Shown: piece after piece, positions 52,272 through 60,794 of the stretch
How the letters are laid out: every line of letters starts with the position of its first letter
How positions within the stretch are numbered: the first letter of the stretch is position 1
Program-made: the position numbers and the translations under genes
The notes under the pieces: generated by a model
What the model was told of the DNA's origin: nothing
Seen by the model: the letters and a program-made list of their open reading frames with translations, nothing else
Databases searched by the model: none
Assembly (NCBI GenBank): GCA_963756975.1
Contig: CAVWPS010000002.1
Location: 992,001-1,056,000 of the forward strand
From: CAVRQM01 sp963756975
Lineage (GTDB): Bacteria > Pseudomonadota > Alphaproteobacteria > Acetobacterales > Acetobacteraceae
Direction: 5' to 3'
Length of the DNA: 64,000 bases

Positions 52272-54021
52272 ATGCAGTATGACGTGAGTTTCGGGCAGCT
52301 GACCCGGCCCGCGCGGGCGGCCACCGGCACGACACGCTTCCGGCTCGCGTTGCTGGGCGATTTTTCCGGCCGCGCGAACGCCGGCAAGCTCGAGACCGGC
52401 GACGCGCTGGCGAACCGCAAACCGATCGCGATCGACGTCGACAATCTGGACGACGTGCTGGCGCGCATGAAGCTGACCCTGCATCTCGATCTCGACGGCG
52501 ACGGCGCGACGGTGGCCGTGCCGATCGGCAGCCTCGACGATTTCCACCCCGATCAGCTGGCCGAGAACGTCGAGGTGTTCGAAAGCCTGCTGCAACTGCG
52601 CCGCGACCTTGCCAGCAAGACCGGGTTCGCCCGCGCCTCGAAGGAAGTGCTGTCGTGGAGTGGTGAGCAGGCGCTGCCGCCGACCGCGCAGTTGTCGCGC
52701 GGTGCCGCCGTCGCGACCGACCTGAAACTGTCCGACTTCGCCCGCCTGACCGGCCGCGCGGCACCCGCGCAAGCCGCGGCCACCGAGGCCGACGAACTGG
52801 TGCGCCGGCTGGTCGGCCCGTTCGTCGTGCCGGCACGCGACGCGCGGCAGGAGGAGCTGACGGCGCGGGTCGACGCGGCGCTGTCGGCCGCGATGCGCCG
52901 CGTTCTGCACCATCCCGATTTCCAGTCCGCCGAGGCGCTGTGGCGCTCGCTCGATCTGCTGGTGCGCCGGATCGAGACCGGGGCGAAGATGCAGATCGTG
53001 CTGTACGACGTGTCGGCGGATGAGTGGTCGGCCGATCTCGCCGCCGCCGACGACCTCGCGACCAGCGGACTGTACGGAATGCTGGTGGAGCAGCCGGCGC
53101 TGGATGCCGATCAGGGGCCGCTGTCCGCGATCGTCGGGTTTTACGGGTTCGAGCTGTCGCCGCCCCACGCGGACCTGCTCGGCCGGATGGCGCAGGTCGC
53201 GGCGGCCGCGAACGCGCCGTTCGTGTCGGCGATCGCGCCGGACGATCTGCAGACGCGCATGCACGATCAGAACCCGCTGATCCGCCACGCCTGGACCGCG
53301 CTGCAGGCGCTGCAGGCGTCGAACTACCTCGGGATGGCGACGGTGCGGTTCCTGCTGCGTGCCCCGTACGGCAAGCGGAGCGATCCGATCGACGCGTTCG
53401 CGTTCGAGGAGTTCACGCGGGAAGCCGGCTTGTCCGGAATGCTGTGGGCGAACCCGGCGCTCGCGGCCGGGCTGCTGCTCGCGCAGTCATGGACCAAGGC
53501 CGGGCCGAAGATGAAGCCCGGTCTGGTCAGCGTGATCGGCGACATGCCGTTCTACGTCTACAAGGCACCGGACGGCGACCCGATCGCGCTGCCCTGCACG
53601 GAACGGCTGTGGTCCGAGCGGCAGACCGCACTGGCCGGCAGCTACAACGTCATGCCGGTGGTGAGCCTGCGCGGGCGGCCGGAAATCCGCCTCGCCGGCA
53701 GCAACTCGGTCGCGGGGCCGACGCTCGCCGGCTTGTGGGCCCCGGTCGCGATCACCGCCGCACCGCCGGTCGCACCCGCCAAGCCGGTGGCACCGCCCGT
53801 CGCCGCGCCCGTCGCCGCGCCCGTGCGCCGCAGCCGTCGCTGCACCGGCGCCCCCGCCGGTTGCCGAACCCGAGCCGGAACCAGCGGCGGCCGTTGCCGA
53901 ACCGGCGGCCGAGGAAGAAGTGGATCTCGACGCGCTGCTGGCGAGCCTGAGCGAGCCGGCACCGGTCGCGGCCGAGGGCGATACCGAAATCGACCTCGAT
54001 GCCCTGCTCGCTTCGCTATGA
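52272..54021 (+). CDS. Fused TssB-TssC-like T6SS sheath protein with frame-broken tail
   Basis: Residues ~20-125 match TssB (RFRLALLGDFSGRANAGK, IDVDNLDDVLARMK, SLDDFHPDQLAENVEVFESL) and residues ~180-495 match TssC (VLHHPDFQSAEALWRSLDLL, MLVEQPALDADQGPLSAIVG, MAQVAAAANAPFVSAI). A Pro/Ala tail follows. As read, the tail goes out of register near 53825 and ends at 54041; skipping one base there gives an acidic tail with two copies of a short motif, VDLDALLASL and IDLDALLASL, ending at 54021 (582 residues). It lacks several TssC-conserved segments (no GTAWDQSP). It may be a modified sheath or baseplate-associated element. It is divergent from paralogue 2. Confidence 0.75.
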
Positions 54022-54024
54022 GCG

Positions 54025-54564
54025 TCAGGCGTCGGTGGTGATCAGATCGAGCCGTTCGGTATCCGTCTCGGCCGCCGACGCCAGCGTCTCGTGGTGCAGT
54101 TGCGCCGCGTCCGCCCCGCCGCGCGTGAGGGCGCCCGCCACCAGCTGCCCGCGCAACCGTTGCAGGTCGGTCAGGCCCGGCGGCGGCTCGGCCCCGCAAT
54201 GCTGGCGCAGCGTGATCGTCGCACCCGGACGGGCCGCCAGCCAATCCGCCGCCGCCCCGATCGCGTCCTGTGCGGCGGTGTCCAGCATGGCCGACCACGG
54301 CGAGAACGCGACCGAGCGCGGGCCGAGATCGCCCCTGATCCGGCGCACGATCAGCGGATGGATCACCCACGGCTCGGCGCCGTCCGTCTGCTCGGTCGAC
54401 ATCCGCTCCCACATCGCGCGCACCTCGCGGCGCTCGGTCACCGACACGAACTCGATCGTCGTGCCGGGCGGCATCGTGTTGGCGAGCAGGTCGTCGATAT
54501 GTTCGTCGCCGCCCACCAGCCAAACCTGCTCGCCGAATTGGGCAAGTGTCACGTCGGCCGTCAT
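54025..54564 (-). CDS. T6SS-linked OmpA-like domain protein (divergent)
   Basis: The ATG at 54564 is fixed by a near-perfect ribosome site (AAGGAGG, 5 bases upstream). The 179-residue product has no signal peptide. Its C-terminal part has the order of an OmpA domain: VAFSPWSAMLDTAAQDAIG, then ATITLRQHCGAEPPPGLTD, then QRLRGQLVAGALTRGG; but the usual G-H-T-D is absent (R-Q-H-C-G), so wall binding may be lost. Family identity is therefore tentative. It is convergent with the TssBC fusion and divergent from tssK. Confidence 0.6.
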   Translation of the reverse strand: MTADVTLAQFGEQVWLVGGDEHIDDLLANTMPPGTTIEFVSVTERREVRAMWERMSTEQTDGAEPWVIHPLIVRRIRGDLGPRSVAFSPWSAMLDTAAQDAIGAAADWLAARPGATITLRQHCGAEPPPGLTDLQRLRGQLVAGALTRGGADAAQLHHETLASAAETDTERLDLITTDA

Positions 54565-54649
54565 GCAGTCCTCCTTCGTCGAGCGAAATGAGGCTATAAC
54601 CGTCGTGGCGGGCAGGCAAACAGGCACCGCCACGGGGGCAGACGGCTAG

Positions 54650-55986
54650 ATGGGGTGGGAGAACCGTATTGTCTGGGGCGAAGGATTGTTCCTTCAGCCG
54701 CAACATCTGCAGCAGCAGGAACGCTATTTCGACCGCATGCTGCGAAGCAGCACCGCGCCGTTGCGCCCGTTCGCGTGGGGTCTGACGCATCTCGATCTCG
54801 ACAAGGACCTTCTGACGCTCGGCAAGTTCGCGGTCCGCAGCGCCGCCGGCATCCTGCCCGACGGCACCCCGTTCAGCATCCCCGATCAGGACGACCACCC
54901 GCGCGCGGTCGACCTGCCGGAGACGATGCGAAATTCGCAGATCTACCTGATGCTGCCGACCCGCCAGCCCGGCGCTGTGGAGACGGCCGGCCCGGAATTC
55001 GTCGAGACGGTGGCGCGCTTCGTCACCGCCGAGCACGAGGCGACCGACAGCAACGCGGGCTACCAGTCGTCGGCCACGCTGCCGATCGGCAAGTTGCGCC
55101 TGCGCTACGCGTTCGAGGGCGAGGCGCGGTCGGGCTTCGCGTCGCTCGGGCTGGCGCGCGTGATCGAAGTCCGCGCCGATCGCAGCGTCGTGCTCGACGA
55201 CAGCTTCATCCCGCCCGTCCTGTCGTCCGAGGCGTCGGGCGTGCTCGCCGGCTTCATCAGCCAGATCGAAGGTCTGGTGCATCACCGGGCGGAGGCGCTG
55301 GCCGGCCGCGTGTCGGAGACGGCGACGCGCGGGGCCGCCGAAATGGCCGACTTCCTGCTGCTGCAACTGTGCAACCGCTACGAGCCGCTGCTGAGCCACC
55401 TGTCGGCGACGGTCGCGCAGTTGCACCCGGAATCGTTCTTCGGCGTCGCGGTCAGCCTCGCCGGCGAGCTGTCCACGTTCACCGAAAGCCGCAAGCGCCC
55501 GGTGGTGTTCCCGCCGTACCGCCACGACGATCTGCACGCGACGTTCCGCCCGGTGATGGCGGCGTTGCGCCAAGCGCTGTCGGCGGTGCTGGAACAGACG
55601 GCCGTCTCGATCGCGCTGCAGGAGCGCAAGTTCGGCATCCGCGTCGGCGCGATCCTGGACCGCACCCTCACGACCGACGCGACCTGGGTGCTCGCCGTCA
55701 AGGCGCAGGTGCCGGGCGAGACTTCAGGCGCGGCTTCCCGAACCAGGTCAAGATCGGGCCGGTCGAGAACATCCGCGAGCTGATCAACGTCGCGCTGCCC
55801 GGCATCGCCATCCGGGCACTGCCGGTCGCACCGCGCCAGCTGCCGTATTACGCCGGCACGACCTATTTCGAGCTCGATCGCAGTGGACCGTACTGGGCGG
55901 CGCTGTCGCGGTCGGGCGGTGTGGCCATCCATGTCACGGGCGACATTCCAGGCCTGGAGATGGAATGCTGGGCGATTCGCGGATGA
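54650..55986 (+). CDS. tssK: T6SS baseplate-membrane connector TssK (frame broken)
   Basis: TssK trimers link the baseplate to the TssJLM membrane complex. The N-terminal part is canonical: NRIVWGEGLFLQPQHLQQQE, RPFAWGLTHLDLDKDLL and, later, LLQLCNRYEPLLSHL. As read, the frame ends at 55783 with a nonsense tail after ~357 residues. The missing C-terminal domain is present in the -1 register from about 55722: FRRGFPNQVKIGPVENIREL, LPGIAIRALPVAPRQLPYY and TTYFELDRSGPYW, ending at 55986. One missing base near 55722 explains this, and the repaired length (445 residues) is exactly that of normal TssK. The final stop overlaps the vgrG start (ATGA), which also supports the longer form. Confidence 0.88.
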
Positions 55987-58004
55987 GCGGCGCATCGGAC
56001 CCCGCGAGCACGGACCCGTTCGTCAAGCTGACGATCACGCCCGATAGCGGCCTCGCCTTCACGCTCGACACGATGGAAGCCGTCGAGGAACTGGGGCGGC
56101 CGTTCCTCATCACGCTCGATGTCAGCAGCGAGACTCCGCAGGGCGACACCCACGCCGTGCTCGGCGGTTCGGCCACGCTCGAACTGAAGCACCCGACCAA
56201 GCCCACGCGATATTTCAACGGCGTCATCGCGCGGATCAGCTATCGCGGCCTGACCGGCGGCGCATACCGCTACCGGCTGGAGTTGCGGCCGTGGCTCTGG
56301 CTGCTGTCGCACCAGCAGGATTGCCGCATCTTCAGCGCCAAGTCGCCGTGGACGATCATCACGGGGCTGTTCCGCGACGCGGGCTTCACCGATTTCGCCG
56401 ACAAGCGGCAGAACGCGTCCGGCGACACGGTGGTGGATTACTGCGTGCAGTACCGGGAGACGACGTTCGACTTCGTGACCCGGCTGCTCGAGCAATACGG
56501 GCTGTATTACTTCGTCGTGCACAAGGACGGCTCGCACGTCATCACCTTCGCCGACGACCCGAACAGCCACGTCTCCGTCGGAGCGGCGATCCCCTACCGC
56601 TACGACCGGACGGAGTGGGGCACCGCGATCGACCACGTCTGGGACTGGTCGTCGGAGGCCTATATCCAGCCGGGCGCTTACACCCTGCGTGAGTATAATT
56701 TCACCACGCCGAAAGCGGACCTGACCGCAAAATCCCTGATCTCCGGCGAGCACACGTACGGCACGGAGGAGGTCTACGACTATCCCGGCCTGTACGAGAC
56801 GGCCGATGACGGCAAGACCGTCGCCCGCGTGCGCATGCAGGACGTCGAAACGCGCCGGCAGAGTTTCGGCGGCACGAGCAACACCCGCCTGATCGGTGCC
56901 GGTGACAAGTTCACCCTGTCGGACCACCCGGATACGTCGACGAACCAGGAATATCTGGTCACCTCCAGCGTTTGCACCGTCGAGCGGGCGGAGATCCGGC
57001 AGTCGAGCGACGACGAGGAGATCATCGACACGTTTCGCTGCATGGTGCGCGCGATACCGGGGTCGCGTCCGTTCAAGCTCGCGAATCTGACGCCCCGGCC
57101 GCTGATCCGCGGACCCCAGACGGCGCGCGTCTCCGGCGAGTCGGGTCAGGAGATCACCACCGACAAATACGGGCGCATCAAGGTCAAGTTTCCCTGGGAC
57201 CGCCGCGCGGAGGAGGACGAGAACAGCTCGTGCTGGATCCGCGTCGCACAGATTTGGGCCGGCGTGTCGTTCGGCGCGATGTTCATCCCGCGCATCGGGC
57301 AGGAGGTCATCGTCGAGTTTCTGGAGGGCAATCCGGACCGGCCGCTGGTGACCGGTCAGGTGTACAACGCCGATGTCACCGTTCCCTACACGCTACCGGA
57401 CAACAAGACGCGCTCGACGATCAAGACGAACTCCAGCACCGGGGGCGGCGGCTTCAACGAACTGCGGTTCGAGGACAAGAAAGGCTCGGAGGAAGTCTTC
57501 TTCCAGGCCCAGAAGGACTACAACCTCGTCGTCCTGAACAACCACACCGCGAAGATCACGCAGGATACGACGACGACGGTCGACAAGGGCAACCGCGTCA
57601 CCACCGTGTCCACCGGCAACGACACGTGGACGGTGTCGCAGGGCAACCGGTCCGCCACGGTGACACAGGGCGACGAAAGCCTGACCGTCTCGCAGGGCAA
57701 GCGCACCGTGACGGTGAGCACGGGCAACGACGCGACCACCGTGTCGGCCGGCGATCACACGCTGACCGTCTCGGCCGGCAGCAGCACGGTCGAGGCGGGG
57801 ACGAAGATCACGCTCAAGGTCGGTGGCAACAGTATCGAGATCAGCCAGGAGGGCATCACGATCTCGGCGGTCAAGGTCACGGTCTCGGCCCAGACCGCGC
57901 TCGAGATGTCCGGGGCGACGGCGAAGCTGTCCGGTGAAACCGACCTCGCCCTCGACGGCGGTCTGCACGCCGCCCTGAAGGCGGCGATGGTCGAGATCAA
58001 CTGA
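55983..58004 (+). CDS. vgrG: T6SS spike protein VgrG (TssI)
   Basis: VgrG forms the trimeric spike at the head of the Hcp tube. The 673-residue protein has the gp27-like domains with RQNASGDTVVDYCVQYRETT and LEQYGLYYFVVHKDG, then the gp5-like OB-fold: TDKYGRIKVKFPWDR, SSCWIRVAQIWAG and FIPRIGQEVIVEFLEGNPDR. A regular beta-repeat needle follows at ~535-600 and the protein ends without an added effector domain (VEIN). The ATG at 55983 overlaps the tssK stop. Its PAAR partner is encoded at 34862. Confidence 0.95.
   Translation: MSGASDPASTDPFVKLTITPDSGLAFTLDTMEAVEELGRPFLITLDVSSETPQGDTHAVLGGSATLELKHPTKPTRYFNGVIARISYRGLTGGAYRYRLELRPWLWLLSHQQDCRIFSAKSPWTIITGLFRDAGFTDFADKRQNASGDTVVDYCVQYRETTFDFVTRLLEQYGLYYFVVHKDGSHVITFADDPNSHVSVGAAIPYRYDRTEWGTAIDHVWDWSSEAYIQPGAYTLREYNFTTPKADLTAKSLISGEHTYGTEEVYDYPGLYETADDGKTVARVRMQDVETRRQSFGGTSNTRLIGAGDKFTLSDHPDTSTNQEYLVTSSVCTVERAEIRQSSDDEEIIDTFRCMVRAIPGSRPFKLANLTPRPLIRGPQTARVSGESGQEITTDKYGRIKVKFPWDRRAEEDENSSCWIRVAQIWAGVSFGAMFIPRIGQEVIVEFLEGNPDRPLVTGQVYNADVTVPYTLPDNKTRSTIKTNSSTGGGGFNELRFEDKKGSEEVFFQAQKDYNLVVLNNHTAKITQDTTTTVDKGNRVTTVSTGNDTWTVSQGNRSATVTQGDESLTVSQGKRTVTVSTGNDATTVSAGDHTLTVSAGSSTVEAGTKITLKVGGNSIEISQEGITISAVKVTVSAQTALEMSGATAKLSGETDLALDGGLHAALKAAMVEIN
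57588..57776 (+). repeat. Seven 27-bp in-frame repeats in the VgrG needle
   Basis: Seven consecutive units of 27 bases encode nonapeptides of the form G-N/D/K-x-x-x-T-V-S/T-x (for example GNDTWTVSQ, GDESLTVSQ, GDHTLTVSA), beginning with GNRVTTVST at 57588. Glycine codons fall exactly every 27 bases up to 57777. This is the C-terminal beta-helix needle of the spike. Confidence 0.85.
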
Positions 58005-59443
58005 TGGATTTCGCGCCGTTGCTGGAGCGCAGCGCCGCCGCCGCGAGGCCCCGCGCCGAAACGCTGCCGCCCGGGATGGCCGCCGCCGTCGATCTGCTGC
58101 GCGGCCTGTCGCTCGATTATCCGGAGTTCGTCGATCCGCGGCCGCGACGCACGGCCGAGGCGTTCGTGGCCATGCTGGACGGGATGCTGACGCGGCAGGT
58201 CAACGTCGTGATCCACCATCCGGAGTTCCAGGCGCTCGAAGCCGCATGGCGCGGGCTGCACTTCCTGGTGCGGCGGACCGATTCCGACAGCCTGCTGAAA
58301 ATCCGCGCCATCGACATCGGCAAGCGCGAGCTGGCACGCACGCTGCGAAAGTTTCGCGGCACGGCGTGGGACCAGAGCCCGATCTTCCGCAAAATCTACG
58401 AGGAAGAATACGGCCAGTTCGGCGGCGAGCCGTTCGGCATCCTGGTCGGCGACTACACGTTCGACCACCATCCGGAAGACGTGCAACTGCTGTCCGACAT
58501 GGCCAAGATCGCGGCCGCCGCGCACGCGCCGTTCCTGACCGGTGCCGCACCCAGCGTCATGCAGATGACCAGCTGGCGGGAGCTGGCCAACCCGCGCGAC
58601 CTCACCCGCATCTTCCAGACGCCGGAATATGCGGCGTGGCGCGCGATGCGGCAGGACGAGGACACGCGCTATATCGGCCTTTGCATGCCGCACGTCCTGG
58701 CACGGCTGCCGTACGGCAACCTCACCGACCCGCTCGACGATTGGGCGTTCGAGGAGGATGCGGACGGCCCGACCGCGACGCATTTCCTCTGGATCAACGC
58801 GGCGTTCGCGCTGGCGTCCAACATCACGCGCGCGTTTTCGCTGTACGGCTGGTGCACGCGCATTCGCGGCATCGACAGCGGCGGCGTCGTGGACGGGCTG
58901 GTCGCGCACAGCTTCTCGTCCGCCGACGGCGACGTGGACCGCCGGTGCGTCACCGAAGTCTCGCTCAGCGAACGGCGCGAGGCGGAGCTGTCGCGCAGCG
59001 GCTTCATCCCGCTGCTGCACCGCAAGAACACCGACTTCGCCGCGTTCGTCAGCGCGCAATCCCTGCAGCAACCCGCCACGTACGCGGACCCGGCGGCAAC
59101 GGCCAACGCGGTGCTCGCCTCACGGCTGCCGTATCTGCTGGCGAGCTGCCGGTTCGCGCAGTATTTGAAGTGCATGGTGCGCGACAAGGTCGGGTCGACG
59201 CTGACGCGGACGCAGCTGACGGACTGGCTGCAATCCTGGCTGCTCGACTACATCGACGGATCGCCCTCGACCTCGTCCGACGAGTGGAAGGCGGCGCACC
59301 CGCTCGAGGAGGCCGAGGTCCATCTGGATGAGAAGGACGGCGCGCCGGGACAGTACGAGGCGCGGTTTCTGCTGCGCCCGCACTATCAGCTCGAAGGCAT
59401 GAGCGTGGCGCTGCGCCTGGTCTCTCGGTTGCCGTCGAAGTAG
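58004..59443 (+). CDS. tssC2: Second T6SS sheath large subunit, TssC paralogue
   Basis: The 479-residue protein is a full-length TssC: HHPEFQALEAAWRGLHFLV, KFRGTAWDQSPIFRKIYEE, GQFGGEPFGILVGDYTFDH, RIFQTPEYAAWRAMRQDED, and the end RPHYQLEGMSVALRLVSRLP. It is clearly related to tssC at 38133 but has a different N-terminus (about 35 residues shorter before the common core), a Cys near residue 225, and an acidic insertion (VHLDEKDGAPGQYEARF) near the C-terminus. It has no stand-alone TssB partner next to it; the nearest candidates are TssB at 37608 and the fusion at 52272. The ATG overlaps the vgrG stop by one base (TGATG). Confidence 0.95.
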   Translation: MDFAPLLERSAAAARPRAETLPPGMAAAVDLLRGLSLDYPEFVDPRPRRTAEAFVAMLDGMLTRQVNVVIHHPEFQALEAAWRGLHFLVRRTDSDSLLKIRAIDIGKRELARTLRKFRGTAWDQSPIFRKIYEEEYGQFGGEPFGILVGDYTFDHHPEDVQLLSDMAKIAAAAHAPFLTGAAPSVMQMTSWRELANPRDLTRIFQTPEYAAWRAMRQDEDTRYIGLCMPHVLARLPYGNLTDPLDDWAFEEDADGPTATHFLWINAAFALASNITRAFSLYGWCTRIRGIDSGGVVDGLVAHSFSSADGDVDRRCVTEVSLSERREAELSRSGFIPLLHRKNTDFAAFVSAQSLQQPATYADPAATANAVLASRLPYLLASCRFAQYLKCMVRDKVGSTLTRTQLTDWLQSWLLDYIDGSPSTSSDEWKAAHPLEEAEVHLDEKDGAPGQYEARFLLRPHYQLEGMSVALRLVSRLPSK

Positions 59444-59458
59444 CGGGGGAACAGGCGC

Positions 59459-60052
59459 ATGGTCGACACGACCAACAGCGATATTCTGATGTATTTCGTC
59501 CGCAAGCCGGGCGGCGAGGCGCTCGCGGCCGAGAGCACGTCGGAGCTGACGACGGGCGACAGCTTCACCTCGGATTTTTCAGCCGGAAAGTATTTTCAGG
59601 CCGACACGTTCAGCTTTTCGCTGAAGCTGAGCGACGACGAGAGCGTCGGCGCGGTCGGCGGCGACGGGCGCAGCTACGCGCGATGGCGCACGCTCATCAA
59701 GGACATCAAGCCGAAGCCCCCGTATTTGGCGGAACCGGACGATTTCAGCATCACGCGCCTGATCGACAGCGCGTCGCCGATCCTGCTGCGGCACTGCCTG
59801 AAGACGCACCCGTTCGAAAAGGCCGTGCTGGTGAAGCGCGCCCGCTCGGCGGCCGGCGTTCTGACCGGATTCTTCCGCATGGAGTTCGAGAAAGTCTGGA
59901 TCAAGGCGATCGAGTGGGATGACGGCGAGGCGGTGAAGGAGACGTGCAAGTTCAAATACGTCGGCCTGAAGGTCACGTACCGCAAACGCAAGCCGGACGG
60001 CAGCACGGCGTCGTCGTGGCCCTGCAAATGGAGCGGCAAGATCAATGCCTGA
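59459..60052 (+). CDS. Divergent Hcp-like T6SS protein 1
   Basis: The 197-residue protein has the Hcp outline: a short N-terminal strand (DILMYFVRKPGG), FQADTFSFSLKLS, F-S-I-T-R-L-I-D-S-A-S-P-I-L-L and FKYVGLKVTYRKRKPDGS, which is the counterpart of FEYGGLQIRYTMQKPDGS in the canonical Hcp. It is longer and carries an extra segment (RSYARWRTLIKDIKPKPPYL) between the second and third blocks. It may form tube hexamers of its own or a cap on a mixed tube. It follows tssC2 by 15 bases and overlaps the next Hcp-like gene by 8. Confidence 0.82.
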   Translation: MVDTTNSDILMYFVRKPGGEALAAESTSELTTGDSFTSDFSAGKYFQADTFSFSLKLSDDESVGAVGGDGRSYARWRTLIKDIKPKPPYLAEPDDFSITRLIDSASPILLRHCLKTHPFEKAVLVKRARSAAGVLTGFFRMEFEKVWIKAIEWDDGEAVKETCKFKYVGLKVTYRKRKPDGSTASSWPCKWSGKINA

Positions 60053-60677
60053 CGGCAATGTCGACGTTCTGATGAAGGTCGTGAGCAAGGGCAGTGCCAT
60101 GATGGCCGAGAGCTCGACCGCGTTCCTGGTCGACAAGGTCGTCGACCGTCTGCGCGAGGGGTTCGAGCCGGGGCGCTATTTCGAATTGCAGGAGTTCAGC
60201 TTTTCGGCCGGCGTCGAAAGCTCGATGTCCGACAAGAAGAAGAAAAAGAAGAAGGCCGACCCGGACCTGGCTGGGCTCGGCGCGACCGAAGCCATCGTCC
60301 AGGGCCAGCAGAAGAAATTGGTGAAGCGGGCGACCCGCGAGTTCGTGGATGTGCAGCCGGTCGAGTTCACTCGGATCTTCGACACCTCGTCGACGCTGCT
60401 GTTCAACGCCATGGTGAATTGCGACACGCTGGATTCCGTATCCGTGGTCAAGCGCAAGGGTGCCGGGACCAGCAACTCCGGCGAGATCTTCCTTCGCGTC
60501 GATTTCGACCAGGTTCTGATGACCGAGCTCGAGTGGAAAGACACCGAGCATGTCGTGATCGAGACCGGGACGTTCATCTACCGCGAGCTGACGATCCGCT
60601 ACCGGCCGCAGAAACCGGACGGCTCGCTCGGCACCATCATCCAGGCGACGTGGCCCAAGGGTGACGATGGCGGTTAG
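60045..60677 (+). CDS. Divergent Hcp-like T6SS protein 2
   Basis: The 210-residue protein is related to the preceding gene and to Hcp: YFELQEFSFSAGVESS, EFTRIFDTSSTLLFNAMVN and GTFIYRELTIRYRPQKPDGS align with the Hcp blocks. It has an unusual insertion with seven consecutive lysines followed by A-D-P-D (~residues 64-74). The ATG at 60045 lies inside the end of the previous gene. The stop codon TAG falls in the first unit of a 15-bp tandem repeat. Confidence 0.8.
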   Translation: MPDGNVDVLMKVVSKGSAMMAESSTAFLVDKVVDRLREGFEPGRYFELQEFSFSAGVESSMSDKKKKKKKADPDLAGLGATEAIVQGQQKKLVKRATREFVDVQPVEFTRIFDTSSTLLFNAMVNCDTLDSVSVVKRKGAGTSNSGEIFLRVDFDQVLMTELEWKDTEHVVIETGTFIYRELTIRYRPQKPDGSLGTIIQATWPKGDDGG

Positions 60678-60730
60678 AGCGGGGGCGGTTAGAGCGGGGG
60701 CGGTTAAAGCGGGGGCGGCTAAAGCGGGCT
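60671..60730. repeat. 15-bp tandem repeat, four units
   Basis: Units CGGTTAGAGCGGGGG (60671-60685 and 60686-60700, identical), CGGTTAAAGCGGGGG (60701-60715) and an imperfect fourth copy (60716-60730) lie between the second divergent hcp and tagH. The first unit contains the upstream stop codon. The unit length is a multiple of three. Function is unknown. Confidence 0.85.
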
Positions 60731-60794
60731 TGATTCGCTACCATACAGGTTGGATTGTGCCGCCCTGTTCTGCGGAACCGGAAAGGACTGCCCC

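Noticed and set aside
60730..60758. Promoter TTGATT-17-GATTGT before tagH
   Set aside because: The -10 match is only 3 of 6 and lacks the key TA; not supported without other evidence.
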